From Amorphophallus konjac (lineage: Eukaryota; Streptophyta; Magnoliopsida; Alismatales; Araceae), in the NCBI GenBank assembly GCA_022559845.1, contig CM040121.1:510612566-510676565 (forward strand): a stretch of 64,000 nt of DNA, in the 5' to 3' direction. Below the pieces are notes generated by a model that saw only the letters and a list, made by a program, of their open reading frames with translations, was not told the origin of the DNA and did not search any database. Shown in pieces: positions 11,652-24,828 of this stretch. The first letter of the stretch is position 1. Each line of letters opens with the position of its first letter. The translations under genes were made by a program, and so were the position numbers.

Positions 11652-13094
11652 TTAAATTATCTCATCCATTGGACGACATATGCCGAAAAGCAGTATCACT
11701 GGAGTAGAGTCTCAGTTAATGATGATGATCAATGAAAATTTAGAGGCTATTAAGAAACAACTATCAGCAAAAGCCCAACATCAAACTAATCAAAAGAAAA
11801 AGGCAATCTCAGCTCATGAGTCAAATTTAAAACTCTGAATGGATGTTTCGGTAGACTTTAACAAGTTTAAAGAATTAGAATTTGATGAGGACATGAAAGC
11901 TTAGGTTCGACGATAGAGGACACGCCACTCTACACCAGCGTCATTGCGGCTAGGTGATAGTTTGGAGTCTTAGTTTTGAGTTTGGACATGATTTGTTGTG
12001 TTTATGTGGCCTTTGTAGGCCATTTGAGGGCCATATGGGTAAGGAGTCATAGTGGAGTCTAAGTCTAGGTAGTTTGGGCCACTTTTGTTTGCACGAAGCC
12101 CAATTGGAGTTGCATATGGGCTGGCCCCCCTTCCTCTTGGATGGGCCCCCCTTGGTTGGGCCCAAAGGCATGGAGCACCCCTTTCCTAGTCCTCCTTGGA
12201 CTTGGCTTGGGCGCCTCCCCTCCATTCCCCCTCCTATTAGGAAATTTTCCATCGATAATTATATCACGGGGGAGATAATTATGTCAAGTAGAGTCCTCTT
12301 GCTATTAGGTTTAGGGTTTTTTTTGTTCTCTCTATATAAACACTTGTAAACACTTTTAAAATATAACTTTTGATGAGAATTGTCTTGGAAGGCTGTGCCC
12401 CTCCCTCCTCCAGTTGGAGTATGCGCCTAAGACTGGTGCGCCTGGGTGAGATGCCCTAGGGTTTGGGTGAGAGGCCCTACCCATATATCTTCTTCCTCCT
12501 TGCACCATCCTCCACTACTGCTGCTGTGCCTCGCCTTGCCAACGTTCCTCTTCCTCACTGCTACGCTGCGGCCACACTTGCTTGCTATCCAAGGAAGGGA
12601 CAAGTCATCCTAGGGTTGGACAGGTCGCCCCTCTTCCTGCTGTCCATGCAGCAGGACCGTCGCTACTACCAAGTCTGGAATAGCCCCTTCCCTTGCCCAT
12701 CTCGCCTCCCTTCTTCCCCCATCTCTTCTCTCCATTTTTCCCCCTCAACCCGCAACCACGAGGAGCCTTCCTAGGCCGCCATCCCATCATTTTTTTCCAC
12801 GCCCCACCCTCTGCTGGTCGCGACCTTCACCTGCAGACCAGCCAGCAGGTCGCACCCCATCTCCCTTCCCTCCCACGCCCTAACACTCTCTCCCTCTGTC
12901 CAGACCGCCCCCAACCAGCCTCCACACTTCCTCGCCCCACTGTCCACGAGTTCCCGCAGCCATAGTCCCACCTCTGGTCACCCTCTCACACGCTCCTACT
13001 TCACCATCACCTTGTTGTCTGCCCAAAACTAGCAGACCAACATGATCAGGCTGCAACTTGCAGACCTAATCAGGTCGCCCTTGTTGGGTCCCAT
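11652..13094 (+). other. LTR-like or promoter-like stretch, unassigned
   Basis: After the viral-like relic comes a non-coding stretch with a TATA-like box (CTCTATATAAACACTTG, near 12,330). It is followed by a CT-rich, leader-like sequence to about 13,000. GGGCC/GGCCC-rich text around 12,100-12,200 resembles U3 regions of plant LTRs. Several frames here are proline-rich artefacts of CT bias. No paired LTR, primer site or target duplication was found. Confidence 0.35.
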
Positions 13095-13605
13095 TGTTGG
13101 TTGCAACCGGATTTAGAGGGGGGGGGGGTGAATAGATCCCTTAAAAATATGCCCTCTTAAAAACTTATTTGACCAGACAAGCTTTTGGTTTGAGAATACA
13201 TAGCCAAATACAAGCTGATTCAAAAGATGGACAACTTAAATGGAACCTGAGGAAACAACCCATCAACTTGAGCACACAGCAGAATGCGGTTAAATATCTA
13301 AGATATACTTATGAAGATTCAGATTGACATGAGCACCTATTTGAGTGTGTGCGTGTGAGTCTATGTTCAAACATCAAGAGTGCTGGTAAACGGAGAAAGC
13401 TCACAATATGTGCAGTGTCCGGTCATAACAGAAATGCAGAAATGAAACAATAAGTCCATGTGAAATGGAGATAGAAGAAATGGAATCAATCACACAAGAA
13501 CACACCACTGCACAATGGATTTTTAAGGTGGTTCAGTCTGCAAACCCGCAGACCTACATCCACCCCTCACCAAACCGGTGAGGCTTTGCCACACAAGGAT
13601 GAAGT

Positions 13606-13676
<71 letters not shown>

Positions 13677-15804
13677 AAAAGAAAGAACAAGCTGCAAGTG
13701 CAGCAAAAACCCTTCCAGTCTCTAGCCAGAGCACCGGACACACACTCTTAAACTGATTGTAAAATGAAAATGAAAGCACGAAGCAAGGTAGGAAGAAGGC
13801 AAATGTGGCTTCAGATCAATGTCATGAAGCACTAGCAAACTTGGCACGGCTGAAGGAGGGCTGCACTCCTTTCTTCTTATTTTCCTCTCATATTTTCTGC
13901 TGAGGAGGCTCCCTTCTCTTCTCTCAAGCTCTCTTCCTTTTCTTTCTCTCAGAAGCTCACAGTGGAAGGCTTAGGGCTACTCACTCTTTTCTTCCTCTCT
14001 TCTTCTTTCTCTTCTCTTTACTCTCACGACGCTGGATTGGGCAGATCCACGCGCTGGACTGCTCTCTCTTCTTCTCCTATCTTCTTCTTTCTCTTTTCTT
14101 TTCTTTTTCTCTTGGGGACGAGCTAACAAGATCTGTCTTTGATGCATGCTCGGCCAACTCTTCCCAGTTGGAAGGGGCAACATATTTATAGACCACGCTT
14201 TGAATCTGCACCTTGATCTTTGAAGAATACTATCTAAGCCATTGGATCATAAGTCTTGAGTCTTGTTTGAGCTTCTTCAGATCCTGGTCCATGCAGTGGC
14301 ACACACGATTTTCCCTCCAAGATCTGCAATTTGAGTTGTTGGAATAAATAGGAGAGCTTTGACCAAAGGAGCATGTAGTAACTTTAATGTCATGGGCTGG
14401 CTTGCAGAGAAGGAGTCTTTTCCTTGACAGATACCTTGTCCAAAAGATTGTTCTGTTCACTTATGATGACAGGGACAGTGTCAGTCTAGGAACCTCCTCC
14501 AGACCTCAAAAATCATGTTTGTGGAGGTTTTTAGTTCATATGTTAATCCTCTGGATGATTCATGAAAAGACAGTTTTAATTGAATTCATTCAGATGAACC
14601 CTTGAGTGCGTTGACGTAGCATCACTCCTGCGTTAACGCGACTGTTGAAAATGCCTTGAAGATAGCTTCTAGAAGACCTCCTGTGTTGACGCATCTGATG
14701 GCCTGCGTTGATGCAGCCTTTGTGAAAAGTGTTTACAATGCTTTCTGGGAGAGGTCCTTGTGTCGACGCCCTAACCTAGGTGCGTTGACGCAGCTTCATG
14801 GGTTCTTAAGTTGCTGACGAAGTGGCATGGATGGCGTCGACACAGTGAGGGCATTGAGTTGACGTAGCCTTCACATGCGGCCCATTTGACACGGCTATGA
14901 GACATTTGTCAGCCATACGAGGCATTTTTCACTCCTATCGGCTATTTTATACCCTTAACGAGATATTTGTCACCCTCATTTGCCAATAGCCGTCACCCTT
15001 GGTTGGTGTTCAGCTTTGCGTTGACGGCGTTGACGTAGTAGGGCCATTGCGTTGACGTAGCTTGTGTTGATTTTGCTCAATTCAGCTACGCAACCCATTT
15101 TTCAGCTCTGTAAGCTATTTGACACCCTTGTGAGCCATTTGTCTGCCCTGTCTAACCATTTGTTTCCGCTAACACCTATTTGTCACTCTTGCGACCTTAT
15201 AGCCGTCGCCTTTGTGCCATTTGTCGGCTTTGGACATACGTTCCTGTGAACCCCATTGCGTTGACACACTGACGCCATGGAGTTGACACAGTCCCTTATC
15301 CTTTGAGCTTTTTGACTCCCGAAGGCCCATGCACTTGGATTTCTTCCAGCCTTGATTGGCTCCTGGTCCTTTGCATATATGTGCCTTGAGATCAACATAC
15401 CCCAACTTCTTTTGCTGGATGTTGGCACGCTTCTTAAGGTAGCTTGTGCCAAGTGCGTCGACGCCATAGACTTGTTGCGTCGACACCGTAGACTTGTTGC
15501 GTCGACGTAGTCCATGACGAATCACGTTGCTTCTGGCTATTTGCTGTTGCATGGCTTGAGATGCTTGGTGCATCGACGCCATCTATTCACTGCGTTGACG
15601 CAGTCCTTGAAGGACTGTTCTGCTGTTGTCCTTCTGTGAGTTTTCAATAAACTTCATTTATTCTTATATGAGGGGAATCATGACAATTATCACATTGAAT
15701 CATAGTTAGATCAAGATCAATATAACACTAATGACTCATCATTAGACATCATCAAAACCAACAAGATAATGCATGAACCACACATGCACAACATTTATCC
15801 GACA
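13095..15804 (-). repeat. 3' LTR of Sirevirus-like element C
   Basis: Read on the minus strand, the LTR starts TGTCGG at 15,804 and ends CCAACA at 13,095. A run like that in element A's LTR end (a C-rich run followed by TCT) lies just inside the end at 13,118-13,130. The minus-strand TATA box is at about 14,181-14,190 (TATAAATATG). Between LTR start and TATA lie about 16 copies of palindromes of the type TGCGTYGACGCA, for example at 14,780, 15,455, 15,497 and 15,590. The polypurine region just upstream (15,805-15,830) is a degraded form of the tract in A and B. Length about 2.7 kb. Confidence 0.7.
13606..13672 (+). repeat. (CA)n microsatellite
   Basis: An uninterrupted CA dinucleotide run of about 66 bases lies inside the LTR of element C. 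Cysteine/valine repeat frames across it are artefacts. Confidence 0.95.
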
Positions 15805-17242
15805 TTGTCCTTTTTGATGATGGCAACTATGTAACATTATGAGTCACCTCTCAAAAAAATGGAATCATGATATAGACGATGGCTCATCAAAACATCTCTC
15901 CCCCTTTGAATAGATGATGACTCATCAAAACATCTCTCCCCCTTTGCCATCAGCAAAGAGGGCTTAGATTAAAGCCAATGACAAAGATAGAATATAAGCA
16001 CATGGGGTTGCATGAGATGAGTAGAATTTAAATCTCAAAAAGCAGGCAAGCGAGCAGATAGACATACATGCATTCAATCAGAGATGTGGAAGGGAAAAGC
16101 CAGCTTGTTGGGTCCCCCTTTTTGTTGGGTCCACTGTTGGGTCCCTCCTTTTTGTTACAAGCCTTGAGTTCTGGAGCAGTAGGTAAAAGGACTGATACCA
16201 ATTGATGGTACCAAATTGATGTATGTATCATACATAAAAAGAGACTATATAATGGAGCAATAGTCAATGCAGCATAGTCCAAAGCATGAGATTCAGTTTC
16301 AAAAATTTTCAAGAACAGATCATTCAGTCATATGCAAGACGTTTGGACATGGCTAGAAAGATGCATTCTGAGATCATTTCGGGAGCCATTGAGCATATTT
16401 AGATTTTTAGATTTTTCTGATTTTTAGTGTTTTTCAATGTAGTGCATAGAATAAAGAAACACAATTAGATTACATGCATGAAAGAGACTTATGCCAATTG
16501 CAAAATGACATGATAGCACCAAGGGATCCACATGAATATTTATGCAAGAAGGAGATGAACATGATGTGGAACTCATGCATGCTAAAAATAGGAGCTAAAG
16601 TATAGAATTGCACTGGAGAGGGATTGAACAGCTCATAACGAATGAGGCATCAAACTAGGCTCACACATCAGGGGTTTTCATTTGAAGAATCAATATTCTC
16701 CTTTTATAGCAGCATTGTTCAAGACCATATTAAGTAGTAATGGTTCAAAGTTTATAAGCCCAAAATGTAAGTGTAAGAGCCCTAAAAAATGTTCTAGCAT
16801 ATTTAATAGAACTAAAATAGATCTATTAGGATCAAAAGCCTCGCCCCCATTCCTTTTCATCTTACTTAATGACTTCATGAGACACCTTATAAAGAATTTT
16901 AACTAGTATTGAAGATAAACATCTTGAGGTGCAGAATTCTTTGTAGGGTTAGCCTTTTGAAATTCTTTGACAGATTTTACATTTTGCTCAATTTTTCAAG
17001 GACATTCAAGTTTAGTTCATTCTTTTGGCACGAGGAGACACACTGATTAGATACCAGACTCCCCGATTACTCAGAATTCACTTACCATCCTGTCACATTC
17101 ATGAACAGAGGTGACTTGTCATATCATGACACAGTCCACATCACTTCTTAGATGAAGGGACATAGTTTCTCAATGAGCTTCAGCCATTGCCCTGCCTTTT
17201 GTTTTGATATTTCTCAACGATTTTTTTTTAAACAGAGGTAAC
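15805..17242 (-). other. Element C 3' interior: polypurine tracts and internal primer-site-like sequence
   Basis: On the minus strand this holds two near-identical tracts AAAGGGGGAGAGATG (15,890-15,955) and a degraded terminal tract next to the LTR. A TTGGTATCAG sequence (plus-strand 16,192-16,203, reversed) resembles a tRNA-iMet primer site, although it lies near the 3' end. GGACCCAACA-like segments cluster at 16,107-16,165. No coding frame recognised. Confidence 0.55.
17238..17242 (+). other. Left target-site duplication of element E (GTAAC)
   Basis: GTAAC directly precedes the TGTAGACA start of the left LTR of E. The right-hand counterpart at 36,360-36,364 is CTAAC, matching at 4 of 5 bases. 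Confidence 0.6.
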
Positions 17243-19051
17243 TGTAGACATGTCAAAATTGACATCATTTTGAGCATATCTCCTATCGCACTATGATGCC
17301 CCATTTGACCCTCAAATCAACTTATTTGAGTGGTTTACCTCATTTTTCTTGAATATCCAACTTTCTCAAGTTCTTCCACATGTTTTCCTATTTTTCAGAT
17401 TTTTTTGAGATTTTTCTCCATTTTTCCGGGCCTTACATCAATTAATGGCCAGCTCCCAGTCGCCAACTAATGGGCGCCCCTGACCTGGGCGCCCATTCTT
17501 GGAATTGGCACCCAGGGTCTGGGCGCCCATTGAAATTGGCGCCCAGCTGATGGGCGCCCATTCCTCCGGTGTCATTTTTGGCCGATTTTCTAACTTTTCT
17601 AAATAATTAATGACAGTCTCCCGCTCGCCTTTAAATGGGTGCCCATCACCTGGGCGCCCATTCTTGGAATTGGCACCCAGGCCCTGGGCGTCCATTCCAA
17701 TTGGCGCCCAGGTGATGGGCGCCCATTCTTGCAGGCTCCATTTTGGCCGGTTTTCGGAATGTAACAATTAGTGACCCTCCGGAAAGTCGTCAATTCTTTA
17801 AATAGCTCGGAAGGTCGCCAATTCTTTTCTTCATATTTTGAGCCAAATTCGGATTATTTTTGATTCCACGACTGTTCGGAAGGTTTCCATTTCATGAATG
17901 GCCCCCATGTGGAAAGTCGATAATTTCCTTGCTATATTTTAAGCTTTTAACTCCATCCGAAATTCGTATTAATTTCTAATTAGCGACCACCTCATGGTCG
18001 CCAATTCATTTTAAATTTTGGCAAGTCCTAATCTGTCTTGAAATGTCTTGGAATTGACGACGCTTAATTCTGCCATCCTTTTAAATAGCGACCGTTTGAG
18101 TGGTCGCCAATTCTTCCAAAATTCTGAGTTCCGGCAGAACCTCCTTCATTCTCCGTTTTGAGCCCCCTTTTCACTTGGAAAAAGATCCTAAGGCTTACTA
18201 AGGTTGAAGGGACACATGGCCATGATTTATCTCTTTCCAGATCCAACTTAAACATGTTTTCCTAATTTTTCTTGGATTAAACTTTGAATTTTGACCCTAT
18301 AAATATGACCCTCTCTCCCTTGTGTTGAAGGCATCAACACTAATCTAAGGAGAGGTGTTGCTGGATTGAAGGCTCATGGAAGGAGCTCCCAAACCTCAAG
18401 GCTACAGCCTTTGGAGCTTCTTCCTCCATTGAAGATCTTGGAGCCAAATTGGAGAAGACCACTAAGCTTTCCTCCCCTTTCTCTTATTATTTCTTTAGTT
18501 GATATTCATTGCATGCATCATATTCCTCTTCCTTTTTTTATCATCTCAATATTGAGATCTCTCATATTGTGCACTCTAGCACATCTCCCAATTGTGCAAC
18601 ACTTGCACATCTCTTCTATTTTATCATTCATCATACTCCCATACCTTTTTACATAGGGGTTTAAGGTCAAACACCAACAAGGTGTGTTCTTATACATGCT
18701 CTTCATGTTTATTTCTATTATGAGCTTGATGCTACACTCACCTTGGTTCTAATCCATATTTTTATTGATGTTTTCTTTATTTTACAAGGGTAATCAAGAT
18801 AAGAAGAACTCTGTTCATCGGCCGGCCGATAGGAAGAGAAGGTGACACTCACAATCTCCCACGCTTTAAAGGTATTATTCGCGATCCCTCCTTGTGTTTA
18901 TTGTTATATCTATTTGAGGTAACCCCTCTGGCGATTACCCTCCTATAGCATCCTACGCATGCTCCCTTTTTCTACCTCTTTCACCTTCTTTTCCCCTTTA
19001 TTAATCCCTTATTGTTAATTGATTTTCCTAAGTGAATTTTTTAGATCTACA
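17243..19051 (+). repeat. 5' LTR of element E
   Basis: Starts TGTAGACATG and ends GATCTACA. A cluster of TGGGCGCCCA palindromes (about 17,460-17,735) is followed by GCGACC...GGTCGCCAATT inverted pairs (about 17,780-18,110), then a TATA box CTATAAATA at 18,298. The 3' part matches the right LTR closely, but lacks the 169-bp insert found there (empty site near 19,005-19,015). Confidence 0.85.
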
Positions 19052-19052
19052 A

Positions 19053-19072
19053 ATTGGCGATCACGGTGGGAC
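19053..19072 (+). promoter_or_regulatory. Putative primer binding site of E
   Basis: TTGGCGATCACGGTGGGACA lies immediately inside the left LTR. The same context (AATTGGTGATCACGG) follows LTR F at 39,629. The cognate tRNA was not determined. Confidence 0.5.
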
Positions 19073-19261
19073 ACCATTGTTTTCCTTTTGATTACCCTTA
19101 CCTTCGGCTCCACGTGTGCCCTTTCCATTTGCATCCACGGTGCATCTCCCTTTTGTGCTCCACGTAGCACTTTTCCTTTTCCTTTTTATCCCTTGTGCAC
19201 CACGTGCACACCTCCCACTTGTGATTGTTAATTAGTTAGATTTTTGAAAATTCCATTCTTC

Positions 19262-19262
<1 letters not shown>

Positions 19263-19347
<85 letters not shown>
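19263..19347 (+). repeat. (TAAA)n-(TA)n microsatellite
   Basis: A run of AAAT/TAAA tetranucleotides passes into a TA dinucleotide run. It lies in the leader region of element E. Confidence 0.95.
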
Positions 19348-19352
<5 letters not shown>

Positions 19353-19444
19353 CTTGAGCATGCCATGCTTTATTTCATATCTTGATTGATTACCATGAGT
19401 TATCTTGTGATTCGGTGAGTGTTTTTCCCTCTTCTTCTATTGGT

Positions 19445-19715
19445 ATCTTCCGGAATTAGCGCCCATACAGAGGGCGCCAATTCCCTAATTGGTGGCACCT
19501 GTAAGGGCGCAAATTCCCTGCCCCTTAAATTTTTTTTTTGTAATTGGCGCCCTTCTGAAGGGCGCCCATTTTCAAATTAATGGCAGGGTGCAGGGCACCA
19601 ATTCCCTGCCTCTTCTGAAAAAAGAAAGCACAAGAATTAGCGCCCAACCCAGGGGCGCCCATTCAGGAATTGGAGCCTCCTGGGAGGGGCGCCAATTCCC
19701 TGTATTTTTCACAGA
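19445..19715 (+). repeat. GGGCGCC palindrome cluster inside E leader
   Basis: Repeated AGCGCCC...GGGCGCCAATTC motifs, like those of the E LTR U3, recur just downstream of the primer site. Nothing coding was recognised; the repeats form potential hairpins. Confidence 0.6.
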
Positions 19716-20182
19716 AACCCCTATTTCTGTGACTTATTCTGTATTATTCTCTCATTTTGCATTAAGTTTTGCATTCATAGTACATTTGACTTGGGAGACC
19801 TCCGATCCCCACACTTTCTAGGAGATCTTACCCCCTCTTGGTGAAGGAAGGATCCTCCATTGAGCATTTCGTCACTTTGGACCGGAAATTGCTAAACCAA
19901 ACCTCCATAAGTCCCCGCACCCGTGGATTCTCTCACAGACGCCGGGCAGGTTGTACCTTGAAGTTCTCTGGGTTTAGTTGGCCTATACGTGGTGAGAGAG
20001 TGTACCTAGTTGGCATTGAAGAAAACCACATTGAAACGAGGTTCCTACTTTGTGTGAATCATATCAAATTTTGTCAAAATCATCTAATTCACCAAGGTTC
20101 AACTAAAAAAAATCAAGCGTAAACATTCAACTTGTTTGACATCTTTGCAAATTGCCTTGATTGAATATTTCTTGTTTGCATA

Positions 20183-22486
20183 ATGTTTCACTTTGATAAT
20201 AAAACCAACATGTCTAATCACTTATACACTTATGAGGATGATCAACCTAGCACATCTTATGATCCTCAAATTCATAATTCTCACCACAACTTTTCTAAGG
20301 GACCGCGTCCTCACTTTCATGGTCTTGTCCGACCTATGGGCAATCTCCAATCTTGTGGTCCCTTACATCAATCGCGAGCCACTATTCCCTCGGGATCATC
20401 TCCTCCACGTGATGAGAAGGTCTCCCAAGTTTTGCATGCATTAGATCGTCTTACCCCTCAACAAATCCAAGCCCTTAAGGCTTTTGTTGAGGGTGCACCT
20501 TTATCACATTCTCCTTCCAATCCCTCACGGGTGGCCCATCACCCACCTACTTCTATACATACTCCCGTTCGGGTGTCCCATCACCCGCCTCCCTCTTCTA
20601 TTCACACCCCCGTTCGGGGAGTCCACCCACCTACTTCTATACATACTCCCATTCGGGTGGCCCATCACCCGCCTCCCTCTTCTATTCACACCCCCGTTCG
20701 GGGAGTCCATCCATCTACTTCTATACATATTCCTCCTTGGGTAACTCATCACCTGCCTTTTTCTATTCCTCCTTCTTCACGGCCCCAAGGCCCTCATGTA
20801 TCATATAACCCGGCCCATCCGGGTCCCCTTTTGGGTCAAGCCGCCCCTCCCCGGCTTTCCCCTCAAGGCCAACCCTCCGCTATTCATCTCACACCCCTCC
20901 AACGCACCCTTCTTGATAAAATCGCTTCAATGGAGGAACAACTCAAGAGGGTCACAAGCCCGCGGCCCGCTCCTCCTTCGCCTCCTCAAGTCAATCCTCT
21001 TCATGCTTTTATAAATAACATCACTAAGATGGAAAAAGATTAGAAGGATAGGAGAGATAATGGCATCATCAACCCATGTGAGCAAGATGTTTTGATAAGT
21101 GTTAATGACAAAGTGGACGTCGTCCGCCCTCCTCCACCTATTCGCCATGTTCATTCATATGGCCCTCCGCCTCTGCTTTCACATAGCCCTCCACAAAATC
21201 CTCCACCTTATATTCCTTTATCACCCATCAATACGCCTCCACCGCGGCGTCCACTTGAGTTTAATAATGATGATGAATTGGAAGTTTATGAAGAGTTGGA
21301 GCCGGCACAATATATTGAAGTCCCTCAAGAGGCACCCACTATGAGTTTCCTTCGTTTCCCACTCCCTCCATCACCCGATGAACCCTCTGCTCAGGACGAT
21401 GTCACCGTCCCCAACCCCATTTACCAAACCCATTGGTATTACGATGATGGGTCGATACTCCAATCACACACGCCGACGCACCATGACCCTTCCACTACCT
21501 TTCAAACCTCTCGCCCTACCAAAATTCGACGTTTCCTACGCACTAAACCTCCCTCCGCTATACCTCAAACTACCACATTATTAACCTCCGCTAAGCCATC
21601 CGAGTCTACCTCCACACCATCGGCCCCCGCCGAATCTCCCATTATACCTCCTCCTTGTTTGCCACCTCAGCCCTCCATTATCCCTATAACTCCAAAGCTG
21701 GTATTTACCAACCCTTCACCTAAACCTCCACCCGAACCCGTGGCTAATCCTGAGCAGGATTCACATATTTTTGCACTCGAGCCAACCCCATTTGCTTCCA
21801 AGCAAGGGGAGAAGCTCGAGGTGTTTCAATCTCCGCTTCTACTCGCCCTTCCTCCAACACCTTCCATTACATCTCCATCACCTATTGAGCCTACCTCCCC
21901 CGCCTCACCTTCCTCTACCACTCGAAGTGGGTGCATTTTTGCAAGCACATGTGCCGAGGATGATCAAGAGCTGAACAAGAAGGATTTGGCCGCAGTTATG
22001 TTGTTCAAGATTCAAGAGTTCATTTGCCGGATGCCAATCCGCATTCTTGTGCCGGATATATTTAAGAAGTCTCCATCAAGGGTCACTATGATAAATTCTT
22101 CCAAGTTGATGCCATATCGGCCTTTTATCATTTTCACCTTGCTCATTGGTCGATACTCTTTCAATGCTCTCATTACCCCTCGCTCCATTGTCATACGATT
22201 TCCTAAGTGGTTTTCTTCTTGCATCACAATAACACATCCTTCTAATGAGAGCTCATGGGAGCTATTTCCACTTTTTGAGCTGTTTGGACGGGCACCTTGC
22301 TTACCATGGAGGGGTGGGCAATCTTACATTATTGGGCCTTCCACCAAATTGTTCACTTCTTATCTTATTCCATCCATATTTTCGTGGGCCACTCCATGGG
22401 TGAGGAAGAGGATCTCATTCTCTCATTCCATGCATTCTTTGCATCACATGCACCCCTTACATTCCATGCATTCGTTGCATTCATAG
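20183..22486 (+). pseudogene. Element E proline-rich gag-like frame (two parts)
   Basis: Two long frames, 20,183-21,043 (286 codons) and 21,092-22,486 (464 codons), read as one low-complexity, proline/serine/histidine-rich protein broken around 21,043-21,092. The first part carries five tandem units of the pattern HHPP-S-IHTPVR (20,528-20,750). It ends in a short predicted helical segment (LDKIASMEEQLKRVTS). The second contains TTRSGCIF, recalling the TRSG-I-F motif that precedes the protease in Tat-type gag-pol proteins. After it comes a run resembling the gag-protease linker, but no protease active site. No zinc knuckle was seen. Function as a structural gag remnant is inferred; it may be degenerate rather than expressed. 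Confidence 0.45.
20528..20750 (+). repeat. In-frame tandem repeat in E gag-like gene
   Basis: About five 45-60-bp units contain ACTCCCGTTCGGG and CATCACCC and encode repeats of HHPP...IHTPVR. Unit lengths alternate in multiples of three, so the frame is kept. Confidence 0.8.
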
Positions 22487-22489
22487 CAT

Positions 22490-23270
22490 TGCATCCATTT
22501 GTACTCCTCCTTCCCCGGGTTTTCAGACCCGTATCTTCCCCATCCTCTGGAACCTCCGGACCCTCTCTTACATCTCTCCATTCTCACCGGGCATCGCGCC
22601 CTTCCTTACTCTCTCCTCCCGGGATTTCGGATCCTCCACTCCTCCCAGGGCATCACGCCCCTTTCTATCTTCCTCCCTCGGACCTTCCGGACTCATTATC
22701 TATCTCACCAAGGCTTCGCACCCCCTCCATTATTCTTTCCGAACATCGCGTCCCCTTCTACTTTATCCCTCTGAACCTCCGGATCTTTCTCTCTTTCTCA
22801 TGGGGTGTCGCGCCCCTTTTCATCTCCATCCTCCAGAACCTCCGGACCTTTCAGGGCATCGTGTCCCCTTTTATTTTCTTCCTCCGAAACCTTCGGATTT
22901 TCCAGGGCATCGCTCCTCTTTTCACTTTCTTTCTCCGGAACCCCCGGATCCTCTTTTTCTCTTCCTAGGGCATCACGTCCCTTCTCTTTGTCTTCCTCCA
23001 GAATCCCCGAATTTTCTATCTCTCCACAACGGGCATCGTGACCCTTTCCATCTTATCCCTCCGGAGCCTCCGGACCTCCTTTTATTTCTTTCGATTCATC
23101 ATTCTACTCTTCCAGGACATCGCGCCCTTCATTCTTTTCTTCCTCTTCAATCATCTTTTTCCATACCTTTTTCTAGGACATCGCGTCCCTCGGGATTTTC
23201 CTCCTCCGGAACCTCCAGATTCTTCCTACCATGATTCCTCTCCTTTATCTCCGGACCCTCCAGATCCACC
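22490..23270 (+). repeat. Degenerate minisatellite with CCGGA and GGGCATCGCGCCC motifs
   Basis: At least ten diverged units of roughly 60-70 bp alternate GGGCATCGCGCCC-like and CCTCCGGAACCTCCGGA-like segments in a CT-rich background. All three frames stay partly open, which explains the overlapping serine/proline-rich frames at 22,297-23,406. I take these as repeat artefacts rather than genes. Confidence 0.7.
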
Positions 23271-24828
23271 TCTTTCCATCTACCAATTTCTTCTCCTAAT
23301 ACCTCTTGATCCCAGGTCTGACCCGACTTCTTCCACATCCACTGCTCTGGGCATCTGCCCGTTCTCCCACTATTTTCGAGACTTTAGTCCTCACTCCTCC
23401 ACTTGATTTCCCTTTCATTCTGTAGACATTTCCTTATGATCAAGGTCTCTGTGCCTTAGTGAGAGAGTTCTAGCCTCGCCTCTTTTCTTTTTACTCTTAC
23501 TCGTCTGAGTCCGGTCTAGGCACCGCTTTGTCTTGTTAAGCCACTTCAAACATTGGATTCTAATCTTTTATCTGCCACTTGAGGACAAATCCCATGATGA
23601 TCAAGATCACCTCCGACAGCTGCTTCTTCAACAAGGTTGCAAGATAATATGTTTGCATAAGTACGTGTTCTTATGCATCTTCATCACTTTATTCACGCAC
23701 GCTTTTTCAGAAATAAAGTGCTTTTTAACTTGATCAAGAGTGGTAGCCTAGGCCTTTATCCTAGGTCCTTAATTGAGTCAATTTTCATAAAAAAAAGGAA
23801 AAAGAAAGAAAAAAAAGAAAGAAAAATTTGTAGGCTGGCATGGTACGCAGGCCGAGAAATTCAAAAAATCAAAATTTCTAATTCATTCTTCAATATTGGT
23901 AATTTAACATTGGGTCAATACCAACACACACAACACGCTTAACTCTTAAGCTCAAACAGCACAAAATTCGAGGAATGTCAAAGCGTGACCAAGAGTGAAA
24001 AGCATTACCCATTATCTTCTCTTCGGTTCACGAGGGGGAAGTCAGGTTTCGGATCATATCATCAAGCCTACCCGCCGCCCTAGTAGGTGGAAGTCATGGC
24101 CCAAAAGGAAATGATCTGCCAAAAAGCCCAAGTACAATTAGAGTTTTATTTCAAAATATCAAAATTTCAAAAAAAGGACAACGAGCAAAGTCTCAAATCA
24201 AATGAAAAAAAAGGGCATGACAAGAGGGCAAAGTTCCCGCAGGAAAAATCCTGGTCGTAAGCATGTATTCAATAAGGGCAAGGGCACCAAATTTTCTCTA
24301 AGCCAAAGATCGAACCCCAACAGGCAATAGGATAGGGGAGGGAAGTCTCCCGACCTCTTGGACCTCCTCGTGAACTTTCCCAACATCTTCTTCTCTTCTC
24401 CCCTTGCAGTATGTCATAAGCTTAAAGGATGGTAAAGATGGACTAAGGAGGATGTGTTGTGCGAAATTTTGAGTGAAAGCAAACTCTAAGCACGTTGATC
24501 CCCTTGTTAAGTTATTTAAGAATGATTAATGAATTTAAGATGGTGAATGAGTAAGGTTTCATGACCTGAATGCTATGCAAAGCCTTTTATAAAAAAAAAT
24601 CCAAAAATTGAATATTCTTTCAAAATCCAAAAAAAATTCAAATATTTTACAAATTTTAAAAACAAAAAATCAAATATCTTAAAAAATATTCCTCAAAATC
24701 CATAAGAATCCAAATATTTCCAAAACCATAAAAATTTGCATATTTCAAAAATTAAAAAAAATGCATTTTATTTTCTGATGGTGTTTTCTATAGGGACGAC
24801 CCTTCGAAGGACCACGAACACGGGATGA
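23271..24828 (+). other. Element E interior, non-coding
   Basis: Continuation of E without a recognised gene. It holds an A-rich tract (23,788-23,830) and AT-rich sequence near 24,590-24,770. A short run near 23,575-23,650 (CACTTGAGGACAAATCC) resembles text found in Tat-type elements but encodes nothing convincing. Confidence 0.5.

Noticed and set aside
12463..12971. Proline-rich frames that could suggest a host gene (also 30,405-32,019)
   Set aside because: CT-rich leader-like DNA downstream of TATA boxes; codon pattern is compositional and there is no recognisable domain.
13523..13779. Minus-strand frames with valine/cysteine repeats
   Set aside because: They are translations of a (CA)n microsatellite.
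15169..15582. Minus-strand frames of 110-137 codons in LTR C
   Set aside because: They cross the TGCGTCGACGC palindrome array and have no similarity to proteins; LTR sequence explains them.
20525..20752. Minus-strand and +2 frames in the E gag-like repeat
   Set aside because: Alternative-frame shadows of the tandem HHPP repeat.
22297..23406. Several overlapping serine/proline-rich frames
   Set aside because: All frames are open because of a CT-rich tandem repeat without stop codons; no domain is visible.
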